A stretch of 64,000 bases of DNA from Streptomyces sp. NBC_00193 (GTDB lineage Bacteria > Actinomycetota > Actinomycetes > Streptomycetales > Streptomycetaceae): NCBI RefSeq assembly GCF_026342735.1, contig NZ_JAPEMM010000001.1, positions 5,270,001 to 5,334,000 on the forward strand, given 5' to 3'. Positions within the stretch are counted from its first letter, which is position 1. The number at the start of each line of letters is the position of its first letter. This document shows positions 23,776 to 36,488 of the stretch, one piece after another. The notes under the pieces are model-generated. The model saw nothing but the letters and a program-made list of their open reading frames with translations, was not told where the DNA came from and did not search any database. A program made the position numbers and the translations under genes.

Positions 23776-24494
23776 ATGCGGGTCGTTTCGCTGGTGCCGT
23801 CCCTGACCGAGGCGGTGGCCGTGAGCGCGCCCGGGGTGCTGGTCGGGGTGACCGACTGGTGCACGCACCCGGTCGCGCTGGGGGACGTGGCGCGCATCGG
23901 GGGGACGAAGAACCCCGACGTACGGGCGATCGCGGAGCTGTGCCCGGATCTGGTCCTCGCCAACGAGGAGGAGAACCGGGCTCCGGACCTGGCGGCGCTG
24001 CGGGAGGCCGGGCTGGAGGTCCTGGTCACCGAGGTACGGGACCTCCCGCAGGCGTTCACCGAGTTGGACCGGGTGCTGGTGGGGGCCATGGGGCTGGAGC
24101 GGCCCCGGTGGCTGGCGGAAGCGGAGGCCGCCTGGGCCCGCGCGGAGCCTGCCGGAGAGCCGCGGACGGCCTTCGTGCCGGTCTGGCGCCGGCCCTGGAT
24201 GGTGCTGGGCCGCGACACCTTCGCGGGGGACCTGCTGGCCCGCCTCGGGGTGCGCAACGCCTACGCCGGGCACCCGGAGCGCTACCCGAGGATCCCGGCG
24301 GCCGAGCTGGCCGCCGCCGGCTGCGAGCTCGTGGTGTTCCCGGACGAGCCGTACCGCTTCACGCCCGGGGACGGGCCCGAGGCCTTCCCCGGCATCCCGG
24401 CCGCGTTCGTCGACGGCCGCCACCTGACCTGGTACGGACCCTCGCTGGCCGGTGCCCCGGAGGTGCTGGGGGCGGCCCTGCGGGCCTCGCTCCT

Positions 24495-24498
<4 letters not shown>
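23776..24498 (+). CDS. Helical-backbone metal receptor-like protein (BtuF-like), cytosolic
   Basis: A 240-residue protein of the class III substrate-binding fold (MRVVSLVPSLTEAVAV, FPDEPYRFTPGDG). BtuF and siderophore receptors have this fold, but they carry signal peptides or lipid anchors; here the mature domain begins at residue 1 and no ABC permease is adjacent. It is cotranscribed with the XRE-cupin gene (4-nt gap). The last 4 bases overlap the convergent TDT gene. Function unknown; cytosolic corrinoid or metal binding is possible. Confidence 0.8.
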
Positions 24499-25628
<1,130 letters not shown>

Positions 25629-25684
25629 GGGTCCAGCGTCCCGCCGGGCGGGGCCGGACGGCAGAGGGGATCTTCCTATGAGGG

Positions 25685-25701
25685 CATAAACTGCAGTTAT
25701 G
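25685..25701. promoter_or_regulatory. LysR-box-like dyad over the LysR start codon
   Basis: CATAAACTGCAGTTATG is a near-palindrome (CATAA/TTATG arms with a CTGCAG core). It covers the ATG at 25699 of the LysR gene and lies about 57 nt from the divergent TDT gene start, a typical place for a LysR autoregulatory and activation site. Confidence 0.5.
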
Positions 25702-26640
25702 GGTAATGGGCACGGTAATGAGGAGTGGGTCGAGGGGCAGGTTCCCCTGGCGCACCGGGTCCCGGACCTGGGGGCCATGGAGCTGCTGCTCGCGGTCGCG
25801 CGCGTGGGCAGTCTGAGCGCCGCCGCGCGACGGCTCGGGATCACCCAGCCCGCCGCCAGCAGCCGGATCCGGGCGATGGAGACCCGGCTCGGGGTCGCGC
25901 TCGTGGACCGCTCCCCGCGCGGGTCGACGCTGACCGCGGAGGGTGCGCTGGTCACGGACTGGGCCCGGCGGGTGGTGGAGGCGGCCGAGGCCTTCGACGC
26001 GGGCGCGCAGGCGCTGCGGGGCCGCCGCGACTCCCGGCTGCGGGTCGCCGCCAGCATGACCATCGCGGAGTACCTGCTGCCCGGCTGGCTGATCGCCCTG
26101 CGCGGGCAGCGGCCGGACACGGCGGTGTCGCTGCACGCGGGGAACTCGGCGGTGGTGGCGGAACGGGTGCTCGCGCACGAGGCGGACCTCGGCTTCGTGG
26201 AAGGGCTGAGCGTGCCGGAGGGGCTGGACTCGGTGGTCATCGCGCAGGACCGCCTCGTGGTGGCGGTGGCCCCCGGGCACCCCTGGGCCCGGCGCACCCG
26301 CGGGGTGGAGCCGGCGGAGCTCGCGGCGACGCCGCTGATCCTGCGGGAGCGGGGGTCGGGGACCCGGCAGGTCCTGGACGCGGCGCTGGCCGGGTGCGGG
26401 GGGCTGGCGGAACCGCTGCTGGAGCTGGCCTCCACCACCGCGGTGAAGGCGGCGGCGGTGAGCGGGGCCGGGCCGTGCGTGCTGTCGGAACTGGCGGTCG
26501 GGGACGAGATGGCGGGGCGGCGGCTGGTGTCCGTGCCGGTGCTCGGGGCGGGGCTGGAGCGGGAACTCCGGGCGGTCTGGCCCGCAGGAGCCCGCCCGGC
26601 GGGTCCCGCACGGGACCTCCTGGCGCTGACCCGCCGCTGA
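25699..26640 (+). CDS. LysR-family regulator
   Basis: A 313-residue LysR-type regulator. The HTH is at about residues 28-60 (MELLLAVARVGSLSAAARRL...TQPAASSRI), followed by the two-lobed effector domain (RLRVAASMTIAEYLLPGWLI...). The 27 residues before the HTH are unusual; the start ATG 25699 lacks a ribosome site, while no better start is present before the HTH. Likely controls the divergent TDT transporter. Confidence 0.87.
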   Translation: MGNGHGNEEWVEGQVPLAHRVPDLGAMELLLAVARVGSLSAAARRLGITQPAASSRIRAMETRLGVALVDRSPRGSTLTAEGALVTDWARRVVEAAEAFDAGAQALRGRRDSRLRVAASMTIAEYLLPGWLIALRGQRPDTAVSLHAGNSAVVAERVLAHEADLGFVEGLSVPEGLDSVVIAQDRLVVAVAPGHPWARRTRGVEPAELAATPLILRERGSGTRQVLDAALAGCGGLAEPLLELASTTAVKAAAVSGAGPCVLSELAVGDEMAGRRLVSVPVLGAGLERELRAVWPAGARPAGPARDLLALTRR

Positions 26641-26647
26641 GGCCCCT

Positions 26648-26693
26648 GGGGCTCCGCCCCAGACCCCGGTCCTCAAGCGCCGGACGGCTGAAA
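26648..26693. repeat. Half-element of the CCTCAAACGCCGG repeat family
   Basis: GGGGCTCCGCCCCAGACCCC followed by CCTCAAGCGCCGGACGGCTG. This resembles one arm of the palindromic elements at 20.9 and 49.8 kb without its partner arm. It lies between the LysR gene and the convergent gamma-glutamyl hydrolase gene. Confidence 0.6.
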
Positions 26694-26733
26694 GGGCGCG
26701 CCGGGCGGCCCGCAGGGGAAGGGTGCGCCCCGG

Positions 26734-27429
26734 TCAGGTGCCCGGTGGGGTGGAGGCTGCTGTGATCAGGGCTGACATGACGCGGGTGTCCTTGTCCAGT
26801 TCCGGGTGCCATTGGACGCCCAGGGTCCAGGGGGCGTCGGGGAGTTCGATGGACTCCACCGTGCCGTCGGCGGCGTGGGAGGAGGCGATCAGGCCCCGGC
26901 CCAGGCGGTCGACGGCCTGGTGGTGGTAGGTCGGGACCTCCGACTCCTCCGGGACCAGGGCCGCGTAGAGCGTGCCGGGGACCGGGCGGACCGGGTGCCA
27001 GGAGACCACGCCGGGGCTCAGCACGTGGCCGTCGATGTGCTGGATCAGGGTGCCGCCCAGGGCCACGTTCAGCGCCTGCATGCCACGGCAGATGCCGAGC
27101 AGGGGCGTACCGGAGGCCAGCGCCTGTGTGATGAGCGCGAGCTCCCACGCGTCGCGGACGGTGGCCGCCGGTCCGGTGCGGGGATCGCGCGGAGCCCCGT
27201 ACCGGACCGGGTCCACGTCCGGGCCGCCCGCGACGACCAGGCCGTCCAGCCGGGTCAGCACCTCCGCCGCCGCCTCCGGTTCGTCCGGCGGGAGCAGGAC
27301 GGCGGTGCCGCCCGAGGCCTGGACGAGCTCGTAGTACCCGGTGGGGACGAGGGCGGTGGGGACGTCCCACACCCCGTAACGGGTGGACTTCTCGACGTAG
27401 GTGCTGATGCCGATGAGCGGCCTGGGCAA
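26734..27429 (-). CDS. Gamma-glutamyl amide hydrolase (PuuD-like class I amidotransferase)
   Basis: A 231-residue peptidase C26 / glutamine amidotransferase-type hydrolase. The nucleophile elbow GICRGMQALN and the QWHPEL motif supply the Cys-His-Glu triad. Relatives cleave gamma-glutamyl-GABA and similar gamma-glutamyl products. Here it is the probable last step of ethanolamine breakdown, releasing glutamate and glycine from gamma-glutamylglycine. The start is TTG 27429 with GGAGG 7 nt upstream. It follows the permease gene in one minus-strand operon. Confidence 0.88.
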   Translation of the reverse strand: MPRPLIGISTYVEKSTRYGVWDVPTALVPTGYYELVQASGGTAVLLPPDEPEAAAEVLTRLDGLVVAGGPDVDPVRYGAPRDPRTGPAATVRDAWELALITQALASGTPLLGICRGMQALNVALGGTLIQHIDGHVLSPGVVSWHPVRPVPGTLYAALVPEESEVPTYHHQAVDRLGRGLIASSHAADGTVESIELPDAPWTLGVQWHPELDKDTRVMSALITAASTPPGT

Positions 27430-27476
27430 GGGAGTACCTCCGGGAGGAGCGAGAGGGGCTGGAGGGGAGCGGTGGG

Positions 27477-28949
<1,473 letters not shown>

Positions 28950-29054
28950 GTGCGCTCCTGCCTAGGGCAATGGTTGTGGGGCGTACCTTTGCCGCTCGGG
29001 CGTGGCGGGCGCAAGACCCCTGCGTTAAACGGGGGTTACGAAAGCCTCTCGGTC

Positions 29055-29089
29055 GGGGCGGGGCGGGGCGGGGCGGGGCGGGGCGAGGC
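29055..29089. repeat. Short tandem repeat (GGGGC)6
   Basis: Six perfect GGGGC units (29055-29084) and a degenerate GAGGC. It lies between the regulator and the permease of the ethanolamine operon. Four or more G-runs on the + strand could fold as a G-quadruplex; the transcript strand here would be C-rich. Confidence 0.85.
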
Positions 29090-29127
29090 GGGTCAGTGCG
29101 GGGCGGGCGGGCCGGGCCGGGTCCGGT

Positions 29128-29874
29128 TCAGGTCAGGAACCCCCGCAGCAGCGCGGCCGTGCCGCAGCAGTGCTCGCGCATCACCTCGCGGGCCGCCTCC
29201 GGGTCCCGGTCCAGCACCGCCTCCACCAGCGTGCTGTGCTGCTGCTGCGAGTGCTCCAGGTTGCGCACCAGCAGCGGGATGCAGTCCAGCAGGTCGTTCA
29301 CGGTGGCCCGGACGGCCGCGTACTGGGCCGTCAGGGTGGCGGATCCGGCGAGTTCGCACAGGGTGAGGTGGAAGAGCGTGTCCTGGCGGCGGTAGTCGGG
29401 CAGCGGGGCGTCGTGGGTGGCGGTCAGCGCGCCGAGCAGCCGGTCGGTGTCCCGCTCGGACAGCCCCTGGGAGGCGCACAGGCCGGCCGCGCCCACCTCC
29501 AGGACCTCGCGGAAGCGCAGGACGTCCTCGATGTCCACGCCCGCGACCCGGCGCCGCAGCTCCTCCTCGGTGCCCCCGGCCGGCGTGTCGGGACGGGGCA
29601 GGACAAACGTTCCGCCGTACCGTCCGCGCCGGGCCTCCACCAGGCCCTGGTCCTGGAGTACCTTCAGCACCTCGCGGAGCGTCACCCGGCTGATCCCCAT
29701 CCGCTCGGCCAACTCGCGCTCCGGCGGCAGTCGTTCCCCGCCCGGTACCAGTCCGAGCCGGACCACCTGGAGGATCTGCTCCAGCGCCTCCTCGAAACCG
29801 TTGCCCGCCCGCACCTGTCGCAGTACGGGATTGAGCCGCCGCGCGGCCTCGTCCTCGCTCGTCGTATCGGTCAT
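29128..29874 (-). CDS. FadR-type GntR regulator (EpuRII-like)
   Basis: A 248-residue regulator with a winged HTH (LPPERELAERMGISRVTLRE, about residues 45-75) and an FCD-type all-helical effector domain. ATG 29874 has GGGGAGGAGG upstream; a longer frame start is unnecessary. It is divergent from the GlnA4-like gene with 77 bp between them, and in S. coelicolor a GntR regulator named EpuRII sits next to glnA4. Repression or activation of the ethanolamine genes is inferred. Confidence 0.88.
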   Translation of the reverse strand: MTDTTSEDEAARRLNPVLRQVRAGNGFEEALEQILQVVRLGLVPGGERLPPERELAERMGISRVTLREVLKVLQDQGLVEARRGRYGGTFVLPRPDTPAGGTEEELRRRVAGVDIEDVLRFREVLEVGAAGLCASQGLSERDTDRLLGALTATHDAPLPDYRRQDTLFHLTLCELAGSATLTAQYAAVRATVNDLLDCIPLLVRNLEHSQQQHSTLVEAVLDRDPEAAREVMREHCCGTAALLRGFLT

Positions 29875-29951
29875 CTCGCCTCCTCCCCTTCCCAAGCAAT
29901 GGTTCTATTCAATACCTTAGGCCCCCTCGGCTCACCGAAGGAGAGAATCCC

Positions 29952-31331
29952 GTGGTAGACCGCAAGCCGCCGCTTTCGCCCGAGGAGCTCCGCGCTCTCG
30001 TCGCCAGCGGTGAAATCGACACAGTGGTCCTGGCCTTCCCCGACATGCAGGGGCGCCTCCAGGGCAAGCGGTTCGCCGCACAGTTCTTCCTCGACGAGGT
30101 CCTCCGGCACGGCACCGAGGGCTGCAACTACCTCCTCGCCGTCGACACGGAGATGAACACCGTCGACGGGTACGAGATGTCCTCCTGGGACCGGGGCTAC
30201 GGCGACTTCGCCATGCACCCCGACCTCGCCACCCTGCGCCGGATCCCCTGGAACCCGGGCAGCGCCTTCGTCCTCGCCGACCTCGCCTGGAACGACGGCT
30301 CGCCCGTGGTCGCCGCGCCCCGGCAGATCCTGCGCCGCCAGCTCGAACGCCTCGGCGAGCTCGGGTACACCGCGATGGTGGGCACCGAGCTGGAGTTCAT
30401 GGTCTTCCTGGACACCTACGAGCAGGCCTGGAACTCCGACTACCGCGGCCTGACCCCCGCCAACCAGTACAACACCGACTACTCCATCCTCGGGACCGGC
30501 CGCGTCGAGCCCCTGCTGCGCCGCATCCGCAACGAGATGCAGGCCGCCGGCCTGGTCGTGGAGTCGGCCAAGGGCGAGTGCAACCTCGGCCAGCACGAGA
30601 TCGTCTTCCGCTACGACGAGGCGCTGACCACCTGTGACCAGCACTCCGTCTACAAGACGGGCGCCAAGGAGATCGCCGCGCAGGAGGGCGTCTCGCTCAC
30701 CTTCATGGCCAAGTACGACGAGCGCGAGGGCAATTCCTGTCACATCCACCTCTCGCTCAACGACGCCGACGGACGCAACGCGATGGCCGGTGAGGGGCCG
30801 GACGCGCACGACCACGACGGTATGTCCCCCGTGATGCGCCACTTCCTGGCCGGCCAGCTCGCCGCGCTGCGCGACTTCTCCCTTCTCTACGCCCCCAACA
30901 TCAACTCCTACAAGCGTTTCCGGCCGGGATCCTTCGCGCCGACCGCCGTCGCCTGGGGCGTGGACAACCGGACCTGCGCGCTCCGGGTGGTCGGCCACGG
31001 CCGCTCCATGCGCTTCGAGAACCGCCTGCCCGGCGGCGACGTCAACCCGTACCTCGCCGTCTCCGGCCTGGTCGCGGCCGGGATCTACGGCATCGAGAAC
31101 CGCCTGGAGCTGCCCGAGCCCTGCGCCGGCAACGCCTACACGGCCGACTTCGCGCACGTTCCCACCACCTTGCGCGAGGCCGCCGAGCTCTGGGAGAACA
31201 GCGAGATCGCCAAGGCCGCCTTCGGCCCCGAGGTCGTCGCCCACTACCGGAACATGGCCCGCGTCGAACTGGACGCGTACGACTCCGCCGTGACCGACTG
31301 GGAACTGCGCCGCTCCTTCGAACGCCTCTAG
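29952..31331 (+). CDS. glnA4: Gamma-glutamylethanolamide synthetase, GlnA4-like
   Basis: A 459-residue type I glutamine-synthetase-fold enzyme. It ligates glutamate to an amine using ATP; S. coelicolor GlnA4 does this with ethanolamine. Visible are the metal-binding GTELEFMVF, NLGQHEIVFRY, CHIHLSL and the NINSYKRFRPGSFAPTAVAW segment. True GlnA features such as the adenylylation loop are not evident. GTG 29952 has AAGGAG at 29938-29943. It begins the plus-strand arm (synthetase, aldehyde dehydrogenase, SDR) of the ethanolamine module. Confidence 0.9.
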   Translation: MVDRKPPLSPEELRALVASGEIDTVVLAFPDMQGRLQGKRFAAQFFLDEVLRHGTEGCNYLLAVDTEMNTVDGYEMSSWDRGYGDFAMHPDLATLRRIPWNPGSAFVLADLAWNDGSPVVAAPRQILRRQLERLGELGYTAMVGTELEFMVFLDTYEQAWNSDYRGLTPANQYNTDYSILGTGRVEPLLRRIRNEMQAAGLVVESAKGECNLGQHEIVFRYDEALTTCDQHSVYKTGAKEIAAQEGVSLTFMAKYDEREGNSCHIHLSLNDADGRNAMAGEGPDAHDHDGMSPVMRHFLAGQLAALRDFSLLYAPNINSYKRFRPGSFAPTAVAWGVDNRTCALRVVGHGRSMRFENRLPGGDVNPYLAVSGLVAAGIYGIENRLELPEPCAGNAYTADFAHVPTTLREAAELWENSEIAKAAFGPEVVAHYRNMARVELDAYDSAVTDWELRRSFERL

Positions 31332-31431
31332 GAGCCCGGGAGCCGGCCCGGGAGCCGCCCCGCGGTCCCCGCGCACCCCCTTTACCGGAACCACCGCACC
31401 CACCGCACCCGAACGTCTGAAAGGCCACCAC

Positions 31432-32796
31432 GTGTCCGATGCGCTGGAAGTCTTGAATCCGGCCACCGAGGAACTCGTCGCCGTCGTCCCGGCCGCCACA
31501 CGGGACGACGTCGACGCCGCCGTCGTACGGGCCACCGCCGCCCAGCGGGCCTGGGCGGCGGCCGCGCCCGCCGACCGGGCCAGGCTGCTGCGCCGCTTCG
31601 CCGCGGTCATCGACGGGCACATCGAGGAACTGGCCCTGCTGGAGGTCCGCGAGGCGGGCCACACCATCGGCAACGCCCGCTGGGAAGCCGGCAACGTCCG
31701 TGACGTGCTCGACTTCGCCGCCGGGGGAGTGGAACGGCTCTCCGGCCGCCAGATCCCCGTCGCGGGCGGCATCGACGTCACGTTCCTCGAACCCCTCGGC
31801 GTCATCGGCGTGATCGCGCCCTGGAACTTCCCCATGCCGATCGCCGCCTGGGGCCTGGCCCCGGCGCTGGCCGCGGGCAACGCGGTCATCCTCAAGCCCG
31901 CCGAGACCACCCCGCTCACCGCGCTGCGCCTCGCCGAGCTCGCCCTGGAGGCCGGACTCCCCGAGCACCTGTTCCAGGTGCTGCCCGGCCGGGGCGAGGT
32001 GGCGGGCGACGCCCTCGTCGAGCACCCGGGGGTGGCCAAGATCGTGTTCACCGGCTCAACCCGGATCGGCAAGCGGATCATGGCCAAGTGCGCCGACCGG
32101 GTGAAGCGCCTCACCCTCGAACTCGGCGGCAAGAACCCCAACATCGTCTTCGCCGACGCCGACCTGGAGGCGGCGGCGGCCTCGGCCCCGATGTCCTTCC
32201 TGGACAACACCGGGCAGGACTGCTGCGCCCGCACGCGGATCCTCGTACAGCGCTCCGCCTACGACCGGTTCATGGAGCTGCTCGCCCCCGCCGTCGAGAA
32301 GGTGGTCGTCGGGGACCCGTACGACGAGAACACGCAGCTCGGGCCGCTGATCTCGCGGGTGCAGCTGGACCGCGTACGGTCCTACGTCACCGATGACCTC
32401 ACGGTCGTCCGGGGCACCGCCCCCGAGGGCCCCGGCTTCTGGTACCCCCCGACCCTCGTCACCGGCGTCGACCCCACCGCCGCCATCGCCACCGAGGAGG
32501 TCTTCGGACCGGTCGCCGTCGTCCTGCCCTTCGAGGACGAGGAGGACGCCGTACGCCTGGCCAACGCCACCGACTACGGCCTCGCCGGCTCCCTGTGGAC
32601 CCGCGACGTGGGCCGCGCGCTGCGCGTCTCGCGCGCCGTCGCCGCGGGCAACCTGTCGGTCAACTCCCACAGCAGCGTCCGCTACTGGACCCCCTTCGGC
32701 GGCTACAAGCAGTCCGGACTCGGGCGCGAGCTCGGACCCGACTCCCTCACCGCTTTCACCGAGACCAAGAACGTCTTCATCAGCACGGAGGCCTGA
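31432..32796 (+). CDS. Aldehyde dehydrogenase, ethanolamine module
   Basis: A 454-residue NAD(P)-dependent aldehyde dehydrogenase. The general base Glu230 is in LELGGKN and the nucleophile Cys264 in GQDCCARTR; the Rossmann-fold signature GVIAPWNFPMP and EEVFGPV are present. It likely oxidises the gamma-glutamylated aldehyde formed from gamma-glutamylethanolamide to gamma-glutamylglycine. GTG 31432 follows AAAGG. The SDR gene starts 5 nt after its stop. Confidence 0.9.
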   Translation: MSDALEVLNPATEELVAVVPAATRDDVDAAVVRATAAQRAWAAAAPADRARLLRRFAAVIDGHIEELALLEVREAGHTIGNARWEAGNVRDVLDFAAGGVERLSGRQIPVAGGIDVTFLEPLGVIGVIAPWNFPMPIAAWGLAPALAAGNAVILKPAETTPLTALRLAELALEAGLPEHLFQVLPGRGEVAGDALVEHPGVAKIVFTGSTRIGKRIMAKCADRVKRLTLELGGKNPNIVFADADLEAAAASAPMSFLDNTGQDCCARTRILVQRSAYDRFMELLAPAVEKVVVGDPYDENTQLGPLISRVQLDRVRSYVTDDLTVVRGTAPEGPGFWYPPTLVTGVDPTAAIATEEVFGPVAVVLPFEDEEDAVRLANATDYGLAGSLWTRDVGRALRVSRAVAAGNLSVNSHSSVRYWTPFGGYKQSGLGRELGPDSLTAFTETKNVFISTEA

Positions 32797-32801
32797 ACAG
32801 C

Positions 32802-33596
32802 ATGAGCACTGAGTCCACCGAAGAGATCGTCTGCCGCCGCCTGGTCGGACGCACCGCCGTCATCACCGGAGCCGGCAGCGGCATCGGCCTCGCCACCGCC
32901 CGCCGGCTGGCCTCGGAAGGCGCCAACGTCGTCTGCGGCGACATCGACGAGACCGCGGGCAAGGCCGCCGCCGAGGAGGTCGGCGGCACCTTCGTCAAGG
33001 TCGACGTCACCAGCCCGGAGGAGGTCGAGGCCCTGTTCAGGACGGCCTTCGACACCTACGGCTCCGTGGACATCGCCTTCAACAACGCCGGCATCTCGCC
33101 CCCGGACGACGACTCGATCCTCACCACCGGCCTGGAGGCCTGGAAGCGGGTCCAGGACGTCAACCTGACCTCCGTCTACCTCTGCTGCAAGGCCGCCCTG
33201 CCCTACATGCAGCGCCAGGGCCGCGGTTCCATCATCAACACCGCCTCCTTCGTGGCCCGGATGGGCGCCGCCACCTCGCAGATCTCCTACACCGCCTCCA
33301 AGGGCGGCGTGCTCGCCATGTCCCGCGAGCTCGGCGTGCAGTTCGCCCGCGAGGGCATCCGCGTCAACGCCCTCTGCCCGGGGCCGGTCAACACCCCGCT
33401 CCTGCAGGAGCTGTTCGCCAAGGACCCGGAGCGCGCCGCCCGCCGGATCGTGCACATCCCGCTGGGCCGGTTCGCCGAGCCCACCGAGATCGCCGCCGCC
33501 GTCGCCTTCCTCGCGAGCGACGACTCCTCCTTCATCAACGCCACCGACTTCCTGGTCGACGGCGGCATCTCCGGCGCGTACGTCACTCCTCTCTAG
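32802..33596 (+). CDS. SDR-family oxidoreductase, ethanolamine module
   Basis: A 264-residue short-chain dehydrogenase. TGAGSGIG (22-29) binds the cofactor, NNAGIS is conserved, and the catalytic YTASK has Tyr163 and Lys167. It is the candidate for oxidising the hydroxyl group of gamma-glutamylethanolamide to the aldehyde taken up by the preceding enzyme. ATG 32802 uses GGAGG inside the end of the aldehyde dehydrogenase gene, so the two are translationally linked. Confidence 0.9.
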   Translation: MSTESTEEIVCRRLVGRTAVITGAGSGIGLATARRLASEGANVVCGDIDETAGKAAAEEVGGTFVKVDVTSPEEVEALFRTAFDTYGSVDIAFNNAGISPPDDDSILTTGLEAWKRVQDVNLTSVYLCCKAALPYMQRQGRGSIINTASFVARMGAATSQISYTASKGGVLAMSRELGVQFAREGIRVNALCPGPVNTPLLQELFAKDPERAARRIVHIPLGRFAEPTEIAAAVAFLASDDSSFINATDFLVDGGISGAYVTPL

Positions 33597-33620
33597 ACGT
33601 TCACCTCCCCACCACCCACC

Positions 33621-33654
33621 CGACAGCCGGGCGTCGCACGACGCCCGGCTGTCG
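33621..33654 (+). terminator. Terminator of the glnA4-ALDH-SDR operon
   Basis: A long perfect stem (CGACAGCCGGGCGTCG / CGACGCCCGGCTGTCG) with a minimal loop lies 24 nt after the SDR stop codon. No T-tract follows. Confidence 0.85.
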
Positions 33655-33662
33655 TGCTCTAC

Positions 33663-33688
33663 CGTCCGCGACGATCGTCCGCGACGAT
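33663..33688 (+). repeat. 13-bp tandem duplication before the phosphatase gene
   Basis: CGTCCGCGACGAT occurs twice without a gap, 31 nt before the start of the secreted HAD gene. It could be a direct-repeat binding site for a response regulator; it does not match the Streptomyces PHO box I know. Confidence 0.5.
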
Positions 33689-33718
33689 CTTGAAGAAGAA
33701 CCAGGAGAACCCAGCTCA

Positions 33719-35023
<1,305 letters not shown>

Positions 35024-35033
35024 GACCCGGCCC

Positions 35034-36236
35034 CTAGAGGAAGGTGCGGCCCTCGCCCCGGTAGGTCGGGGCGGTGGCCGTCACCCGGTCGCCTTCGACC
35101 AGGTGCAAGGTGTCGAAGCGCTCGCACAGTTCACCGGCCTTCGCGTGCCGGAACCAGACCCGGTCGCCGATCAGCAGATCGTCGGCCGGGCTGCCGAGCA
35201 GCGGGGTCTGCACCTCGCCGGCCCCCTCCTGCGGGTCGTAGCGCAGCCCCTCGGGGAGGTACGGGACCGGCAGCCGGTCCGCGCCGGGCGCGCCGGAGGC
35301 CGGGTACCCGCCGCCGAGCACCGTGACCACCCCGACGCCGGGGCGGCGGACCACCGGCTGGGCGAAGAGCGCCGCGGGGCGGCCGGTGAACGAGGTGTAG
35401 TTGTCGAACAGCCGCGGCACGTAGAGCCCCGACCCGGCGGCGATCTCCGTGACCGCGTCCTCGGCTGCGGTCTGCTGGACGCTGCCGGTGCCGCCTCCGT
35501 TGACGAACTCCAGGTCCGGCACGACCGCGCGCACGGCCCGTACCGCCTCGGCCCGCCGGGCGGCCAGCTCCTTGCGGGCCGCGCCCTGCATCAGCCGGAT
35601 GGCGCGCGACCTCAGCGGACGGCCCGCGAGCGCGTCGCCGACCCCGGCCACGTGGCCCTCGTAGCCCATCAGCCCGACCACCCGGAAGCCGGGCCGGGCG
35701 CTCACCGCGCGGGCCAGCTCGGCGAGCTGCGCGGGCTCGCGCAGCGGGGAGCGGCGGGCGCCGACGCGCACCCTGCCCCCGAAGAGCTGCAGGGCCGTGT
35801 CCAGTTCCAGGCAGACCCGGATCTCCTGGGCGCCGCCGTCGCGGGCCCGGTCCACCAGCTCCAGCTGCGCGAGGTCGTCGACCATCACGGTGACCGCACC
35901 GGCCAGCTTCGGATCCGCGGCGAGCTCGGCGAAGCCGGCCCGGTCGGCGGACGGGTAGGCGAGCAGGACGTCCTCGAAGCCCGAGCGGGCCAGCCAGATC
36001 GACTCGGCGAGGGTGTAGGACATGATCCCGGCGAACCCGGGCCGTGCGAGGACCCGTTCGAGCAGCGCGCGGCACCGTACGGACTTGCTCGCCACCCGGA
36101 CCGGCTTCCCGCCGGCGCGACGCACGAGATCGTCGGCGTTCGCGTCGAACGCCTCCAGATCCACGAGGGCGAGCGGAGCGTCGAGATGGGCGGTGGCCCG
36201 GTCGTAACGGGCCCGGTCGGCGGCGGGGGAGTTCAT
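35034..36236 (-). CDS. PLP-dependent amino acid deaminase/aldolase (alanine racemase fold)
   Basis: A 400-residue protein with the alanine-racemase N-terminal TIM barrel; PVRVASKSVRCRALLE gives the PLP Lys51. It resembles D-threonine aldolase/D-serine dehydratase-type enzymes. The C-terminal part contains YTSFTGRPAALFAQPVV and GDRVWFRHAKAGELCERF. It converges on the secreted phosphatase gene with a 10-nt gap. Specific substrate unknown. Confidence 0.82.
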   Translation of the reverse strand: MNSPAADRARYDRATAHLDAPLALVDLEAFDANADDLVRRAGGKPVRVASKSVRCRALLERVLARPGFAGIMSYTLAESIWLARSGFEDVLLAYPSADRAGFAELAADPKLAGAVTVMVDDLAQLELVDRARDGGAQEIRVCLELDTALQLFGGRVRVGARRSPLREPAQLAELARAVSARPGFRVVGLMGYEGHVAGVGDALAGRPLRSRAIRLMQGAARKELAARRAEAVRAVRAVVPDLEFVNGGGTGSVQQTAAEDAVTEIAAGSGLYVPRLFDNYTSFTGRPAALFAQPVVRRPGVGVVTVLGGGYPASGAPGADRLPVPYLPEGLRYDPQEGAGEVQTPLLGSPADDLLIGDRVWFRHAKAGELCERFDTLHLVEGDRVTATAPTYRGEGRTFL

Positions 36237-36488
36237 GGGCGGCAGCCTGCCAGATGGGTGTACTCGTGGGTAGGGGGTTCGCGGAGCCCGCGGGACCCCC
36301 GGCCAGGTCAGAGGCCGGGGAGGCCGCCGGGGTCACGGATCGGTTTCGACCGCCCGATGACCCTTTGTGAGGGGGAGGCGGCCGTTCGGACGTGTGCAAC
36401 GTCGCTCCTCCCCGGTCGGCATTCCGGCCCTGACGGGCGCGTAAAGTGAGGGCAGGCAGCCGACGGGAACGGGGGGCTGAGCCGCCGG

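Noticed and set aside
29898..29917. FadR-type operator CAATGGTTCTATTCAATACC between the regulator and glnA4
   Set aside because: Only the outer GGT/ACC bases are symmetric; the match to a GntR site is too weak to annotate.
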